Source of the DNA: Clostridia bacterium
GTDB lineage: Bacteria; Bacillota; Clostridia; Oscillospirales; Acutalibacteraceae
Reading direction: 5' to 3'
NCBI GenBank assembly: GCA_017513195.1
Contig: JAFXGM010000012.1
Coordinates: forward strand, 1 to 64,000
Length of the DNA: 64,000 nt
Part shown: in pieces, positions 28,020-35,625 of the stretch
Layout of the letters: each line of letters starts with the position of its first letter
How positions within the stretch are numbered: the stretch's first letter is position 1
Made by a program: the position numbers and the translations under genes
Notes under the pieces: generated by a model
Told to the model about the DNA's origin: nothing
What the model saw: only the letters and a program-made list of their open reading frames with translations
Databases searched by the model: none

Positions 28020-28056
28020 AAGGTTCAACATTTTTGTTGAACCTTTTCTTTTTTTG
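28020..28056 (+). terminator. Terminator of the ferredoxin gene
   Basis: Eleven-bp stem AAGGTTCAACA (28020-28030) with TGTTGAACCTT (28035-28045), TTTT loop, then TTCTTTTTTTG. Confidence 0.9.
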
Positions 28057-28085
28057 TGATAATATGTATGTAGGAGGGTTGCTGT

Positions 28086-28508
28086 ATGACCAAAACTTAC
28101 GTTAAATGTTTATCTGTTTTAATTTGCGTTTTGTTAATTTGCACTTCTTTTACCGCTTGTTTACAAGAAAAAACTACGACCGAAAAAGCAGATATTGAAA
28201 AAGATTTTGTTTTTAAACTTGACGATTATAAATCTTTCACAAACAGTTTTCGTCGCGAAATAAATGTTGGAAAGATCGAAGATTCTAATGATGTTATTTC
28301 AAAAGCTGATAGGCTTTTTATAGAAACGTTCGGCGAAGAAACTATGGAAGATGAAAAACCTTATCAAGCATTTTATGACGAGATAAGCGATTGTTGGTAT
28401 GTTAAAGGCACTTTCTATCAAAATTCAGCCGGTACCAGAAATGGCGGCGTTGCAAATGTGATTTTTGATTCCGAAGGCAATGTGCTTGCCCTTTGGCACG
28501 AAAAATAA
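28086..28508 (+). CDS. Small lipoprotein, possibly NTF2-fold
   Basis: Secreted lipoprotein of 140 residues. Signal peptide with lipobox FTAC (Cys at about 25). The mature part ends in WYVKGTFYQN ... GGVANVIFDSEGNVLALWHEK (split), a pattern that resembles NTF2-fold immunity-like proteins (W-x-V-x-G-T, GGV, G-x-V-L). No toxin gene is nearby, so an immunity role is not supported. Function unknown. Confidence 0.6.
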   Translation: MTKTYVKCLSVLICVLLICTSFTACLQEKTTTEKADIEKDFVFKLDDYKSFTNSFRREINVGKIEDSNDVISKADRLFIETFGEETMEDEKPYQAFYDEISDCWYVKGTFYQNSAGTRNGGVANVIFDSEGNVLALWHEK

Positions 28509-28535
28509 TTTTATTTTATATTAAGGAGATTTTTT

Positions 28536-28955
28536 ATGAAAGACCAAAATTGCGCATATTGTATGGGCGGAGAATTGCTTGACAAGTTTGGAATTTTTAT
28601 TTGTGACTTGTCTGTGAGCCAGCTTATTTTATTTAAAGAGCAGTCAAAACCCGGTCGTGTTATTGTGGCTTACAAAGACCACATTAGCGAAATTGTTAAC
28701 ATCAATGAAGAAGAAAGAAACGCTTTTATCTCTGACGTTTGCCGCGCGGCAAATGCAGTGCACAAAGCCTTTACCCCCGATAAAGTGAACTACGGCGCTT
28801 ACGGCGATACAGGTTGTCATTTGCACATGCACATTGTGCCAAAATACAACGGTGGTGACGAATGGGGCAGCGTATTCCAAATGAACCCCGGCAAAACCTA
28901 CCTTACCGACGAGCAATACACCGAAATGATTGAAAAGATTAAGGCAAACCTATAA
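28536..28955 (+). CDS. HIT-family hydrolase
   Basis: Histidine-triad nucleotide hydrolase/transferase family, 139 residues. The triad motif is HLHMHIVPK near residue 110. An N-terminal CAYC could bind zinc. Ribosome site AAGGAG precedes the ATG. Its TAA stop lies inside the left arm of the inverted-repeat element that follows. Substrate unknown. Confidence 0.9.
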   Translation: MKDQNCAYCMGGELLDKFGIFICDLSVSQLILFKEQSKPGRVIVAYKDHISEIVNINEEERNAFISDVCRAANAVHKAFTPDKVNYGAYGDTGCHLHMHIVPKYNGGDEWGSVFQMNPGKTYLTDEQYTEMIEKIKANL

Positions 28956-29326
28956 ACTAAAAAGCACCGATTAAGAGGCACACTCCGTAAGGAAGTGTGC
29001 CTCAGTTATATTCGCAAAGGCGAGTTATATTGCTTCGCAGTTATATTTGGACTAAAGTCCAAGTGATATTGCCTTCGGCAGTTTTGGAGCGAATATAATA
29101 AAACTAAAACCAAAGGTTTTAATATCACTTTGCCATAAGGCAAAATAAAACTGTGAGACCTGTCTCACAATATCACTCATTACATTTATCTTTGAGATAG
29201 GTATAATTTTAAAGTATGTAACCAACTATGACACTTATCTCACGAAAGTGTCATTTTTAATATAAAAAGAAATTGGGAGAAACTTCTTTACGAAGTGTCT
29301 CCCAACTCGGTGCTTTTTAGTTTATA
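28951..29326. repeat. Hairpin-string element with 20-bp terminal inverted repeats
   Basis: Non-coding 376-bp element between convergent genes. Outer arms 28951-28970 and 29307-29326 are perfect 20-bp inverted repeats (TATAAACT...AGTTTATA ends). Inside are four copies of AGT(T/G)ATATT (29004, 29023, 29039, 29062), each followed by a mini-hairpin (CGC-AAAG-GCG type, GC-TTC-GC, TGGACT-AA-AGTCCA, GCC-TTC-GGC), then the same spacer in reverse (AATATCACT at 29121 and 29169) with hairpins TTGCC-ATAA-GGCAA and TGTGAGAC/GTCTCACA. Larger hairpins sit at 28975-29003, 29228-29252 and 29273-29305. Both flanking genes stop inside the outer arms. It looks like a MITE-like or composite terminator repeat. Confidence 0.7.
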
Positions 29327-29642
29327 CAAATCTTTCTACTACAAACACAACCACACAGGCAATGCCCGCTACTATGGGCAGTCCGCCGCCGGCGTAGGCT
29401 ATAATCATAGAAACCACAAATGCCGCAAGCGCCGACCACACGTTTTCGGTAGCGTCAAGAATTGCCGGAAAGGTCATAACCGCAAGGGTTACAAACGGCA
29501 CGTAATAAAGAAACGACTTAAAAAATTTGTTTGTAATCTTTTTCTTTATCAGTGCTAACGGCAACATACGTATAAGATAGGTTACTGCCGCCATTATAAA
29601 CATATAAATATAAATGTTATTCATACTGCGCTTCCTCCTCAT
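29322..29642 (-). CDS. azlD: AzlD-family membrane protein
   Basis: Small partner of the AzlC branched-chain amino acid exporter. 106 residues with three or four hydrophobic segments and the family pattern TYLIRMLPLALIKKK and YVPFVTLAVMTFPAI. Overlaps the end of azlC by 26 bases, as is common. Its stop codon lies in the right arm of the inverted-repeat element. Confidence 0.88.
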   Translation of the reverse strand: MRRKRSMNNIYIYMFIMAAVTYLIRMLPLALIKKKITNKFFKSFLYYVPFVTLAVMTFPAILDATENVWSALAAFVVSMIIAYAGGGLPIVAGIACVVVFVVERFV

Positions 29643-30339
29643 CTTTTATTGGGAAGAAGTATGCCGCCGCACTTGCTATAACAAGGGTAAGTATTATCAC
29701 CCTAAAGCCTGACGATATTTCTTTTAATATAGGTGTAACGGCAAACACCAGGCTTAAAAGCATAGATATTACAACAACGCCCAGTAAAACCTTGTTATTT
29801 TTGGTTGGAGGTACAATTATTGCAATAAACATACCGTAAAGTGCCACGCCCAAAGCACTTAGCACACTGGCCGGCAAGATATCGCCCGAAAGGCAACCAA
29901 GCGCTGTGCCAAGTACCCAACCGGGAAAGGCCGCCGCTATAAGACCGTAGCAGTATGCGGGCGGTACGTTTTCGCGCTCATAGGCGCTTGACACGCCAAA
30001 TATTTCGTCGGTAACGCCAAACGATATTAAATATCGGTGGTGCGATTTCATTTTAGGGTCAAAACGTTGCGAAAGCGATGACGACATAAGACAATAGCGC
30101 AAATTTACAACAAGCTGTGTCAGCGCCATCTCAATATAGCCCGAGCTTGCCGCTATTACACCGAGTGCCGCAAACTGACCGGCAGAGGTAAGATTTGTTG
30201 CCGATATTAAAATCGCCTGCAGCGACGAAAGGCCACTATTTCGTGCCGCTATACCAAATGTAAAGGATACCGCCAGATACCCCAAAAATATCGGTATACC
30301 GTTTTTAAAACCCCTTTTAAATAAAGTAAAATTGTTCAT
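29617..30339 (-). CDS. azlC: AzlC-family branched-chain amino acid permease
   Basis: Inner-membrane exporter of branched-chain amino acids or analogues, working with AzlD. 240 residues, five to seven hydrophobic segments, and the characteristic GIPIFLGYLAVSFTFGIAA at the N-terminus and SFGVTDEIFGVSS in the middle. No Lrp-type regulator gene is adjacent; the nearest Lrp gene lies 28 kb away. No convincing promoter in 30340-30391. Confidence 0.9.
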   Translation of the reverse strand: MNNFTLFKRGFKNGIPIFLGYLAVSFTFGIAARNSGLSSLQAILISATNLTSAGQFAALGVIAASSGYIEMALTQLVVNLRYCLMSSSLSQRFDPKMKSHHRYLISFGVTDEIFGVSSAYERENVPPAYCYGLIAAAFPGWVLGTALGCLSGDILPASVLSALGVALYGMFIAIIVPPTKNNKVLLGVVVISMLLSLVFAVTPILKEISSGFRVIILTLVIASAAAYFFPIKDEEEAQYE

Positions 30340-30391
30340 TTTATCTGACCTTTATATAATTGACTTTAATTTTTATAAATAGTATAATATT

Positions 30392-31090
30392 TTAAGACGG
30401 CACAAAAATATAGCCATATTGTTCGCTTTGCGCCATAGATACAAAATCGGTATCGGCCACTATTACGTGGTCTATAAGCTGAATGCCAACGCTTCTAAGC
30501 GCATCGGCCGCTTGGGTAGTGAGTGTTATATCGTTATCGCTCGGTAACGCTATACCGTTTGGATGATTGTGGCAAAGCACTACCGCGGTAGCGTTAAGTT
30601 GCAAGGCACGCTTTACAAGCTCTCGGTTTGAAAGCCCTACGCTGTCAATGCTGCCCTCGCCCAAAAACGCAAAGTCTAACATACTACCCTTTGCATCAAG
30701 GCACATAACGGCTACCTTTTCACGTGTTTCACCAAGAAAACTGCCAAGTATATACCTGCCTATACTTTCAAGTCCGTTAAAGGTTGGCTTTTGTTCCCTT
30801 TTGTCATATATGTATCTTTGCGCTATCGGCATTATTAGCTTTAGCAGCACTGCACTTCGCTCACTTAGCCCTTTAAATGCGGCAAGCTCCTCAACCGGTG
30901 CGTCAAGCACCGCCGCAACCGAGCCGTATTTTTTAATAAGCTCGTGTGCTATTGGGTTGGTGTCAGCGCGCTGTACACAGTAAAAAAGTAAAAGCTCTAA
31001 CACCTTGTGTGGCGGAGTGTTTTGGTCAAAGCCGTGCTGTAAAAATTCTTGTCGCACGCGCTCGCGATGACCTTCGTGTAGATTGTTCAT
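30392..31090 (-). CDS. radC: RadC-family JAMM protein (UPF0758)
   Basis: JAMM metalloprotease-like protein formerly linked to DNA repair; the true role is unsettled. 232 residues: N-terminal helix-hairpin-helix region (AFKGLSERSAVLLKL), then the JAMM core LCHNHPNGIALPSDND with two His and the Asp. Divergent from the RluA gene with only 30 nt between starts. Confidence 0.92.
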   Translation of the reverse strand: MNNLHEGHRERVRQEFLQHGFDQNTPPHKVLELLLFYCVQRADTNPIAHELIKKYGSVAAVLDAPVEELAAFKGLSERSAVLLKLIMPIAQRYIYDKREQKPTFNGLESIGRYILGSFLGETREKVAVMCLDAKGSMLDFAFLGEGSIDSVGLSNRELVKRALQLNATAVVLCHNHPNGIALPSDNDITLTTQAADALRSVGIQLIDHVIVADTDFVSMAQSEQYGYIFVPS

Positions 31091-31120
31091 CTTTTAATAC
31101 CTCTTTAAAAGGATTTTATT

Positions 31121-32095
31121 ATGAAAAGTTTTACCATTACCAAAAATGACGCAAACCAACGTCTTGATAAGTTTATAACCAAGGTCTGCCCTACCTTGCC
31201 ACAAGGTCTTATGTATAAATACATTCGTACCAAGCGCATAAAGATAAACGGCAAACGTGGTGAAATTTCTACCCGTCTAAACGCAGGCGACGTGGTTGAC
31301 GCATATATTAACGACGAATTTTTCGTTGAAGTTGCTCCAAAGTACGATTTTTTAAGCTCGCCCGCAAGGCTTAATATTGTTTATGAAGACGAAAATATTT
31401 TGCTTGCCGATAAAGAGCAGGGTCTTATTGTTCACCCCGACAAAAACGAATATCGCGATACGCTTATAGGCAGAATTCAGCATTATCTATATGACAAGGG
31501 CGAATATAAACCCGACTGCGAAAACAGCTTTAAGCCCGCGCTTGCTAACCGCATCGACCGAAACACAGGCGGTATTGTAATTGCCGCCAAAAACGCCGAG
31601 GCACTTCGCATACTTTGCGATAAAATAAAGGATCGCGAGATTGACAAGCGTTATCTTGCCGTTATTCACGGCACCCCAAAAAAGAAAAGCCAAATGCTTG
31701 AGGGGTACCTTGAAAAGAACGAAGATAAAAACAAGGTGTATTTAAGCGGTAAAAAGACCGATAATAACCTTACCATAAAAACCAAATATACTACCCTTGC
31801 CTCAAAGGGTGGACTGTCGCTAATCGAAGTAGAACTCATTACCGGCCGCACTCACCAAATACGCGCTCATATGGCATCTATCGGTCATGCGCTTTTAGGC
31901 GACGGCAAATACGGCAAGCTGCAAAACGATAAAAAATTAGGCTTTGACAAGCAGGCACTCTACTCATATAAATTGACATTTGATTTTACCACAGACGGCG
32001 GAATTTTGCAATACCTTGACGGCAAAACCTTCTGTGTAAAAAAGGTGTGGTTTGCCGAGCAGCTGTTTGGCGACACCTATAAAAATTTAATTTAA
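31121..32095 (+). CDS. RluA-family pseudouridine synthase
   Basis: Isomerises uridine in rRNA or tRNA. 324 residues: N-terminal S4 RNA-binding domain (about 10-75), then the catalytic domain with ANRIDRNTGGIVIAAKN holding the catalytic Asp (the family HRLDRxTSG motif in variant form) and GRTHQIRAHMASIGHALLGD. Which RNA position it modifies cannot be told. Start supported by AAAGGA. Confidence 0.92.
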   Translation: MKSFTITKNDANQRLDKFITKVCPTLPQGLMYKYIRTKRIKINGKRGEISTRLNAGDVVDAYINDEFFVEVAPKYDFLSSPARLNIVYEDENILLADKEQGLIVHPDKNEYRDTLIGRIQHYLYDKGEYKPDCENSFKPALANRIDRNTGGIVIAAKNAEALRILCDKIKDREIDKRYLAVIHGTPKKKSQMLEGYLEKNEDKNKVYLSGKKTDNNLTIKTKYTTLASKGGLSLIEVELITGRTHQIRAHMASIGHALLGDGKYGKLQNDKKLGFDKQALYSYKLTFDFTTDGGILQYLDGKTFCVKKVWFAEQLFGDTYKNLI

Positions 32096-32111
32096 CGCTA
32101 AAAGTATTGCC

Positions 32112-32140
32112 TTGACTTTTACAAACACGTTATGTATAAT
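32112..32140 (+). promoter_or_regulatory. Promoter of tRNA-Leu
   Basis: TTGACT (32112-32117), 17-bp spacer, TATAAT (32135-32140), 28 nt before the tRNA. Confidence 0.8.
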
Positions 32141-32168
32141 TGTGTTTGCTAACGTTAAGGCAGTATAT

Positions 32169-32255
32169 GCGGATGTGGCGGAATAGGCAGACGCGCTAGA
32201 TTCAGGTTCTAGTGAGATTATTCTCATGTGGGTTCAAGTCCCTTCATCCGCACCA
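32169..32255 (+). tRNA. tRNA-Leu(CAG)
   Basis: 87 nt including encoded CCA. Acceptor GCGGATG pairs with CATCCGC. D arm GGCGGAATAGGCAGACGC is Leu-like. Anticodon stem CTAGA/TCTAG with anticodon CAG at 32203-32205. Long variable arm (GAGA/TCTC) marks a class II tRNA. The T stem (GTGGG/CCCTT) has one U-U mismatch and one G-U pair. Confidence 0.95.
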
Positions 32256-32256
32256 A

Positions 32257-32292
32257 AGCAACACACTTTTGCTGTGTTGCTTTTATTTTTTC
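32257..32292 (+). terminator. Terminator of tRNA-Leu
   Basis: Nine-bp stem AGCAACACA (32257-32265) with TGTGTTGCT (32273-32281), followed by TTTATTTTTT. Confidence 0.9.
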
Positions 32293-32321
32293 TTGCTTAT
32301 ATAGAACGTATGTTGTATAAT
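32293..32321 (+). promoter_or_regulatory. Promoter of the ACT-UPF0210 operon
   Basis: TTGCTT (32293-32298), 17-bp spacer, TATAAT (32316-32321); the gene starts 33 nt downstream. Confidence 0.7.
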
Positions 32322-32353
32322 GTAAGCAATTTAAAACTGTGAGGTAAACATTT

Positions 32354-32626
32354 ATGAAAAAAACAGTAATTTCGGTTATGGGTAAAGACACCGTTGGCAT
32401 CACCGCGCGTGTTAGCGCCGCCTGTGCTGAGTATAACGTAAACATTATTGATATTACACAGTCGGTTTTGCAGGATATGTTTGTAATGGTTATGCTTACC
32501 GACATTTCGGGTCTTAACTGTAATTTTAAAGATTTTTCTGAAAAAATGCAGGCTTTGGGCAGTGCTATGAATCTTGAAATTCACGTTATGCACGAAGACA
32601 TTTTCAACTCTATGCACAGAATTTAA
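32354..32626 (+). CDS. ACT-domain protein (UPF0237)
   Basis: Single ACT domain of 90 residues (VISVMGKDTVGITARVSAAC, then NIIDITQSVLQDMFVMVMLT), a fold that binds amino acids or other small ligands. It is followed after 11 nt by a UPF0210/PFL protein, a conserved pair whose biochemical role is not established. A regulatory or ligand-sensing part for the downstream protein is inference. Confidence 0.88.
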   Translation: MKKTVISVMGKDTVGITARVSAACAEYNVNIIDITQSVLQDMFVMVMLTDISGLNCNFKDFSEKMQALGSAMNLEIHVMHEDIFNSMHRI

Positions 32627-32637
32627 GGTGAAAAGTT

Positions 32638-33993
32638 ATGCTTAATCTTAACGATATTTTAGAAACCATAAATATGATAAGGCAAGAAAACCTTGATATT
32701 CGTACAATCACAATGGGCATATCGCTGCTTGATTGTGCCGACAGCGATATCGACGTTTCTTGCGAAAAGGTTTATAATAAGATAGTTCGCTGCGCGGGCA
32801 AACTTGTTAAAACGGGCGAAGATATAGAGGCTGAATACGGCATTCCGATTATTAATAAACGCATATCGGTAACACCTGTTTCTATGCTTGTAGCCGTTTC
32901 AGGCGGTGACCCCGTTAAATACGCACACGCCCTTCAGCGTGCGGCCGACACCGTTGGCGTAAATTTTATCGGCGGTTATTCGGCACTTGTGCAAAAGGGT
33001 TTTTCTGCAGGTGACGTCGAGCTTATAAAATCTATACCACGTGCGCTTAGTGAAACCACAAACATTTGCTCTTCGGTAAACATTGGCTCTACCAAAGCGG
33101 GCATAAATATGGATGCTGTAAAGCTTATGGGCGAAATTGTAAAGGAAAGCGCCATTCTTACTGCCGACCGCGATTGTATTGGCCCTGCAAAGCTGGTTGT
33201 TTTCTGCAATGCGCCTGAAGATAATCCGTTTATGGCGGGCGCTTTTCACGGCGTGGGCGAGCCCGACTGTGTAATTCACGTTGGTGTGTCGGGCCCCGGT
33301 GTTGTGTATGCCGCGCTTAAAAAATGTTATGGTGATTTAGGCGCCGTAGCAGAAACAATAAAGCGTACCGCGTTTAAAATCACCCGCGTAGGTCAGCTTG
33401 TAGGCAGTGAGGCCGCACGACGACTTGGCGTGCCTTTTGGCATAGTTGACCTCTCCCTTGCCCCTACCCCAGCCGTTGGCGACTCGGTAGCAAGAATACT
33501 CGAAGAAATCGGACTTGGCGTTTGCGGCACACACGGCACTACCGCCGCGCTTGCAATGCTTAACGACGCTGTTAAAAAGGGTGGCGTTATGGCGTGCAAT
33601 TCGGTAGGTGGACTATCGGGCGCATTTATTCCTGTATCGGAAGACGAGGGTATGATTGCGGCAGCACGCAGTGGCGACCTTAAAATAGAAAAGCTAGAGG
33701 CAATGACCGCCGTTTGCTCGGTTGGTCTTGATATGGTGGTAATTCCCGGTGATACACCCGCAGAGGTTATCTCGGCAATAATTGCCGACGAGGCGGCTAT
33801 TGGCATGGTAAATTCAAAAACCACCGCCGTTCGTGTAATACCCGCTATTGGCAAAAAAGCCGGTGAAGAACTAAACTTTGGTGGGCTTTTGGGCGAAGGT
33901 CCTATTATGGACGTAAATCTATCAGCAAGCCCTAAAAAGTTTATTGACCGCGGCGGCAGAATACCCGCCCCTATGCAAAGCCTTAAAAATTAA
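32638..33993 (+). CDS. UPF0210/DUF711 (PFL-family) protein
   Basis: 451 residues, cytoplasmic. Conserved glycine-rich stretches include [28 protein letters not shown] and [13 protein letters not shown]. The fold is related to the glycyl-radical (PFL-like) barrel by family naming, but I see no glycyl-radical motif and no nearby activase, so no enzymatic claim is made. Co-transcribed with the ACT gene. Confidence 0.9.
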   Translation: MLNLNDILETINMIRQENLDIRTITMGISLLDCADSDIDVSCEKVYNKIVRCAGKLVKTGEDIEAEYGIPIINKRISVTPVSMLVAVSGGDPVKYAHALQRAADTVGVNFIGGYSALVQKGFSAGDVELIKSIPRALSETTNICSSVNIGSTKAGINMDAVKLMGEIVKESAILTADRDCIGPAKLVVFCNAPEDNPFMAGAFHGVGEPDCVIHVGVSGPGVVYAALKKCYGDLGAVAETIKRTAFKITRVGQLVGSEAARRLGVPFGIVDLSLAPTPAVGDSVARILEEIGLGVCGTHGTTAALAMLNDAVKKGGVMACNSVGGLSGAFIPVSEDEGMIAAARSGDLKIEKLEAMTAVCSVGLDMVVIPGDTPAEVISAIIADEAAIGMVNSKTTAVRVIPAIGKKAGEELNFGGLLGEGPIMDVNLSASPKKFIDRGGRIPAPMQSLKN

Positions 33994-34010
33994 TGCATAA
34001 TTAAATACAA

Positions 34011-34050
34011 AAAGACCTCTACTTTTGGGTAGAGGTCTTTGCTTTTATTT
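34011..34050. terminator. Bidirectional terminator
   Basis: Twelve-bp stem (34011-34022 with 34029-34040), T-rich on the plus side (GCTTTTATTTT). Serves the UPF0210 gene and the convergent membrane-protein gene. Confidence 0.85.
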
Positions 34051-34742
34051 TAAAATTCAAACAATTTTGCAAATTTTGGGAATAGCAGTACGGTTTCCAC
34101 ATGCTTGTCATACCATTTTGCAAACACTCCGATAAGTGGGCTGGTAACTATTGATATAACCACCGTACCCCAACCAATACCTACAAACCGGCCAAAGAAC
34201 ACCAGTGTCAAAACAATAGACACCACCAGATAGCTCATATCATAAATCAGCTTGAACTTTACCTGGTTTAGCTTATATCTTGCTACAAGTCCTTTTACAA
34301 AGAAATCGCACACCTGCGGATAGATATAGGATTTTAAAAACAGCATTACCGTAAAGCTGGTAAGTAGCTGTCCTACAACAAACATCACTACTCTAAGCCA
34401 CAAGTCCATACTGCCGGGTGCAGTAACGTCGGGATTTAAAAGCGGAATCACATAGCACCACATATCAAGTATATAGCCATATATTACACAGGTAACAAAA
34501 GACACAAAATAAATAGGCTTTACTTTTTTCATAGCTATACAAAAGGCTATAAACAAAAGTGCTTGAACAAGATATGTCCATTCGCCAAAAGAGAAAATGT
34601 CAAGCTTTACACTTATTATGTATGCGGGGGCACCTATCATAGACATTCCAAAATCTGCCGCCGCCAAAATTGCTACTGCAAACGTTAACCCAAATAACGC
34701 GATTATATATATTACTTCATCGTAAATTTTAATTTTTTTCAA
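34050..34742 (-). CDS. YczE/YyaS-type membrane protein (DUF6198-like)
   Basis: Integral membrane protein of 230 residues with about five hydrophobic segments. The N-terminal pattern ADFGMSMIGAPAYIISVKL and FGRFVGIGWGTVVISIVTSPLIG (in two parts) fits the YczE/YitT-like group. Function unknown. Downstream of sleB on the same strand, 61 nt apart, no terminator between them. Confidence 0.75.
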   Translation of the reverse strand: MKKIKIYDEVIYIIALFGLTFAVAILAAADFGMSMIGAPAYIISVKLDIFSFGEWTYLVQALLFIAFCIAMKKVKPIYFVSFVTCVIYGYILDMWCYVIPLLNPDVTAPGSMDLWLRVVMFVVGQLLTSFTVMLFLKSYIYPQVCDFFVKGLVARYKLNQVKFKLIYDMSYLVVSIVLTLVFFGRFVGIGWGTVVISIVTSPLIGVFAKWYDKHVETVLLFPKFAKLFEF

Positions 34743-34803
34743 TTTTTCAACCTCAAACGCACGTCAAAATATAACAGTATTTTACTATTTTAGACCCCGT
34801 TTG

Positions 34804-35445
34804 TCAACTGCAGAAAATATGCCTTCCAATTGTAGTTATAACAGGTCTGGAGCGAATCCATTTATTTGTGGCAGTTTTGGGATTGTAGTAATATATGGCG
34901 CCGCCTGACGGGTCCAGCCCGTTTAGTGCATCACGCGCAGCCGAATAAGCGCTATCGGCTATCGGCTCATAAAATTGCCCATCATCAAGGCAAGAAAAAG
35001 CTCCGTTTTGATATACTACGCCAGCGAGCGTGTCGGGAAAAGACGGGTGCTCCATACGGTTTAGCACAACAGCGCCCACCGCAACCTGACCAAGATAGCT
35101 CTCCCCTCTAGCTTCGGCAGATATAAGTCGGGCAAGCAGCTCATAATCGGCAGAATTATATCCACCTCCGCTACTAATACCTATTGCAGCTAAGGTTTTG
35201 CTTCCTGCTATTCCGTCGGGAGTAAGACCGTTCTTTTTTTGAAATTTTATAACCGCATCTCGGGTTTTTGTGCCATATATACCATCAACCGCACCATCGT
35301 AATAACCCCACTGCTTTAGGCGGCTTTGTATTTTTGATACCTCGCTACCGGTAGAACCCATCTTTGAAAGGGCACTTACCGTAACGCACAGCATACAAAA
35401 AAGAATAATTATGGTTATCAAATATTTAAGCGGTCTATTGGTCAT
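34804..35445 (-). CDS. sleB: Spore cortex-lytic enzyme, SleB type
   Basis: Lytic transglycosylase that degrades spore cortex on germination. 213 residues: signal sequence/anchor (1-25), peptidoglycan-binding domain (about 30-92, GSEVSKIQSRLKQWGYYDG), then the Hydrolase_2 catalytic domain with the conserved Glu in LISAEARGESYLGQVAVGA. YpeB, the usual partner, is not in the window. It could also be a vegetative homologue, but its place opposite spoIIE favours a spore role. Confidence 0.88.
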   Translation of the reverse strand: MTNRPLKYLITIIILFCMLCVTVSALSKMGSTGSEVSKIQSRLKQWGYYDGAVDGIYGTKTRDAVIKFQKKNGLTPDGIAGSKTLAAIGISSGGGYNSADYELLARLISAEARGESYLGQVAVGAVVLNRMEHPSFPDTLAGVVYQNGAFSCLDDGQFYEPIADSAYSAARDALNGLDPSGGAIYYYNPKTATNKWIRSRPVITTIGRHIFCS

Positions 35446-35543
35446 ATAAATCCCTCCAAAAATAGTGTTTCCAAAATTTTTACAAAAATAAATTTATATT
35501 TTTCTATTTAAAGACAAAAATAGTCTTTTTATTATTTCGTGCT

Positions 35544-35576
35544 TTGACAAAAACTTTACCATCCGCCAGATAAAAT
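35544..35576 (+). promoter_or_regulatory. spoIIE promoter with 21-bp spacing
   Basis: TTGACA (35544-35549) and TAAAAT (35571-35576) are separated by 21 bp. This odd spacing is the known form of Spo0A-activated sigma-A promoters such as B. subtilis spoIIE. TTTGACAAA over the -35 resembles a 0A box with mismatches. Confidence 0.7.
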
Positions 35577-35625
35577 TAAAATGAGATTTTATCACAAGAC
35601 GAAGTTTAAAAGGAAGTGCTGTAAA

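Noticed and set aside
28086-28508. NTF2-like lipoprotein as an immunity protein of a toxin system
   Set aside because: No toxin, polymorphic repeat or secretion gene lies next to it; similarity is only a weak pattern.
28951-29326. Possible CRISPR array, because of regularly spaced 9-mers
   Set aside because: Repeats are only 9 bp, spacers are 7-14 bp self-complementary hairpins, and no cas gene is near.
32638-33993. UPF0210 protein as a glycyl-radical enzyme
   Set aside because: No RVxG-type glycyl-radical loop and no adjacent activase.
35581-35625. Upstream ATG as the spoIIE start
   Set aside because: It has no ribosome site and lies 5 nt after the -10 element.
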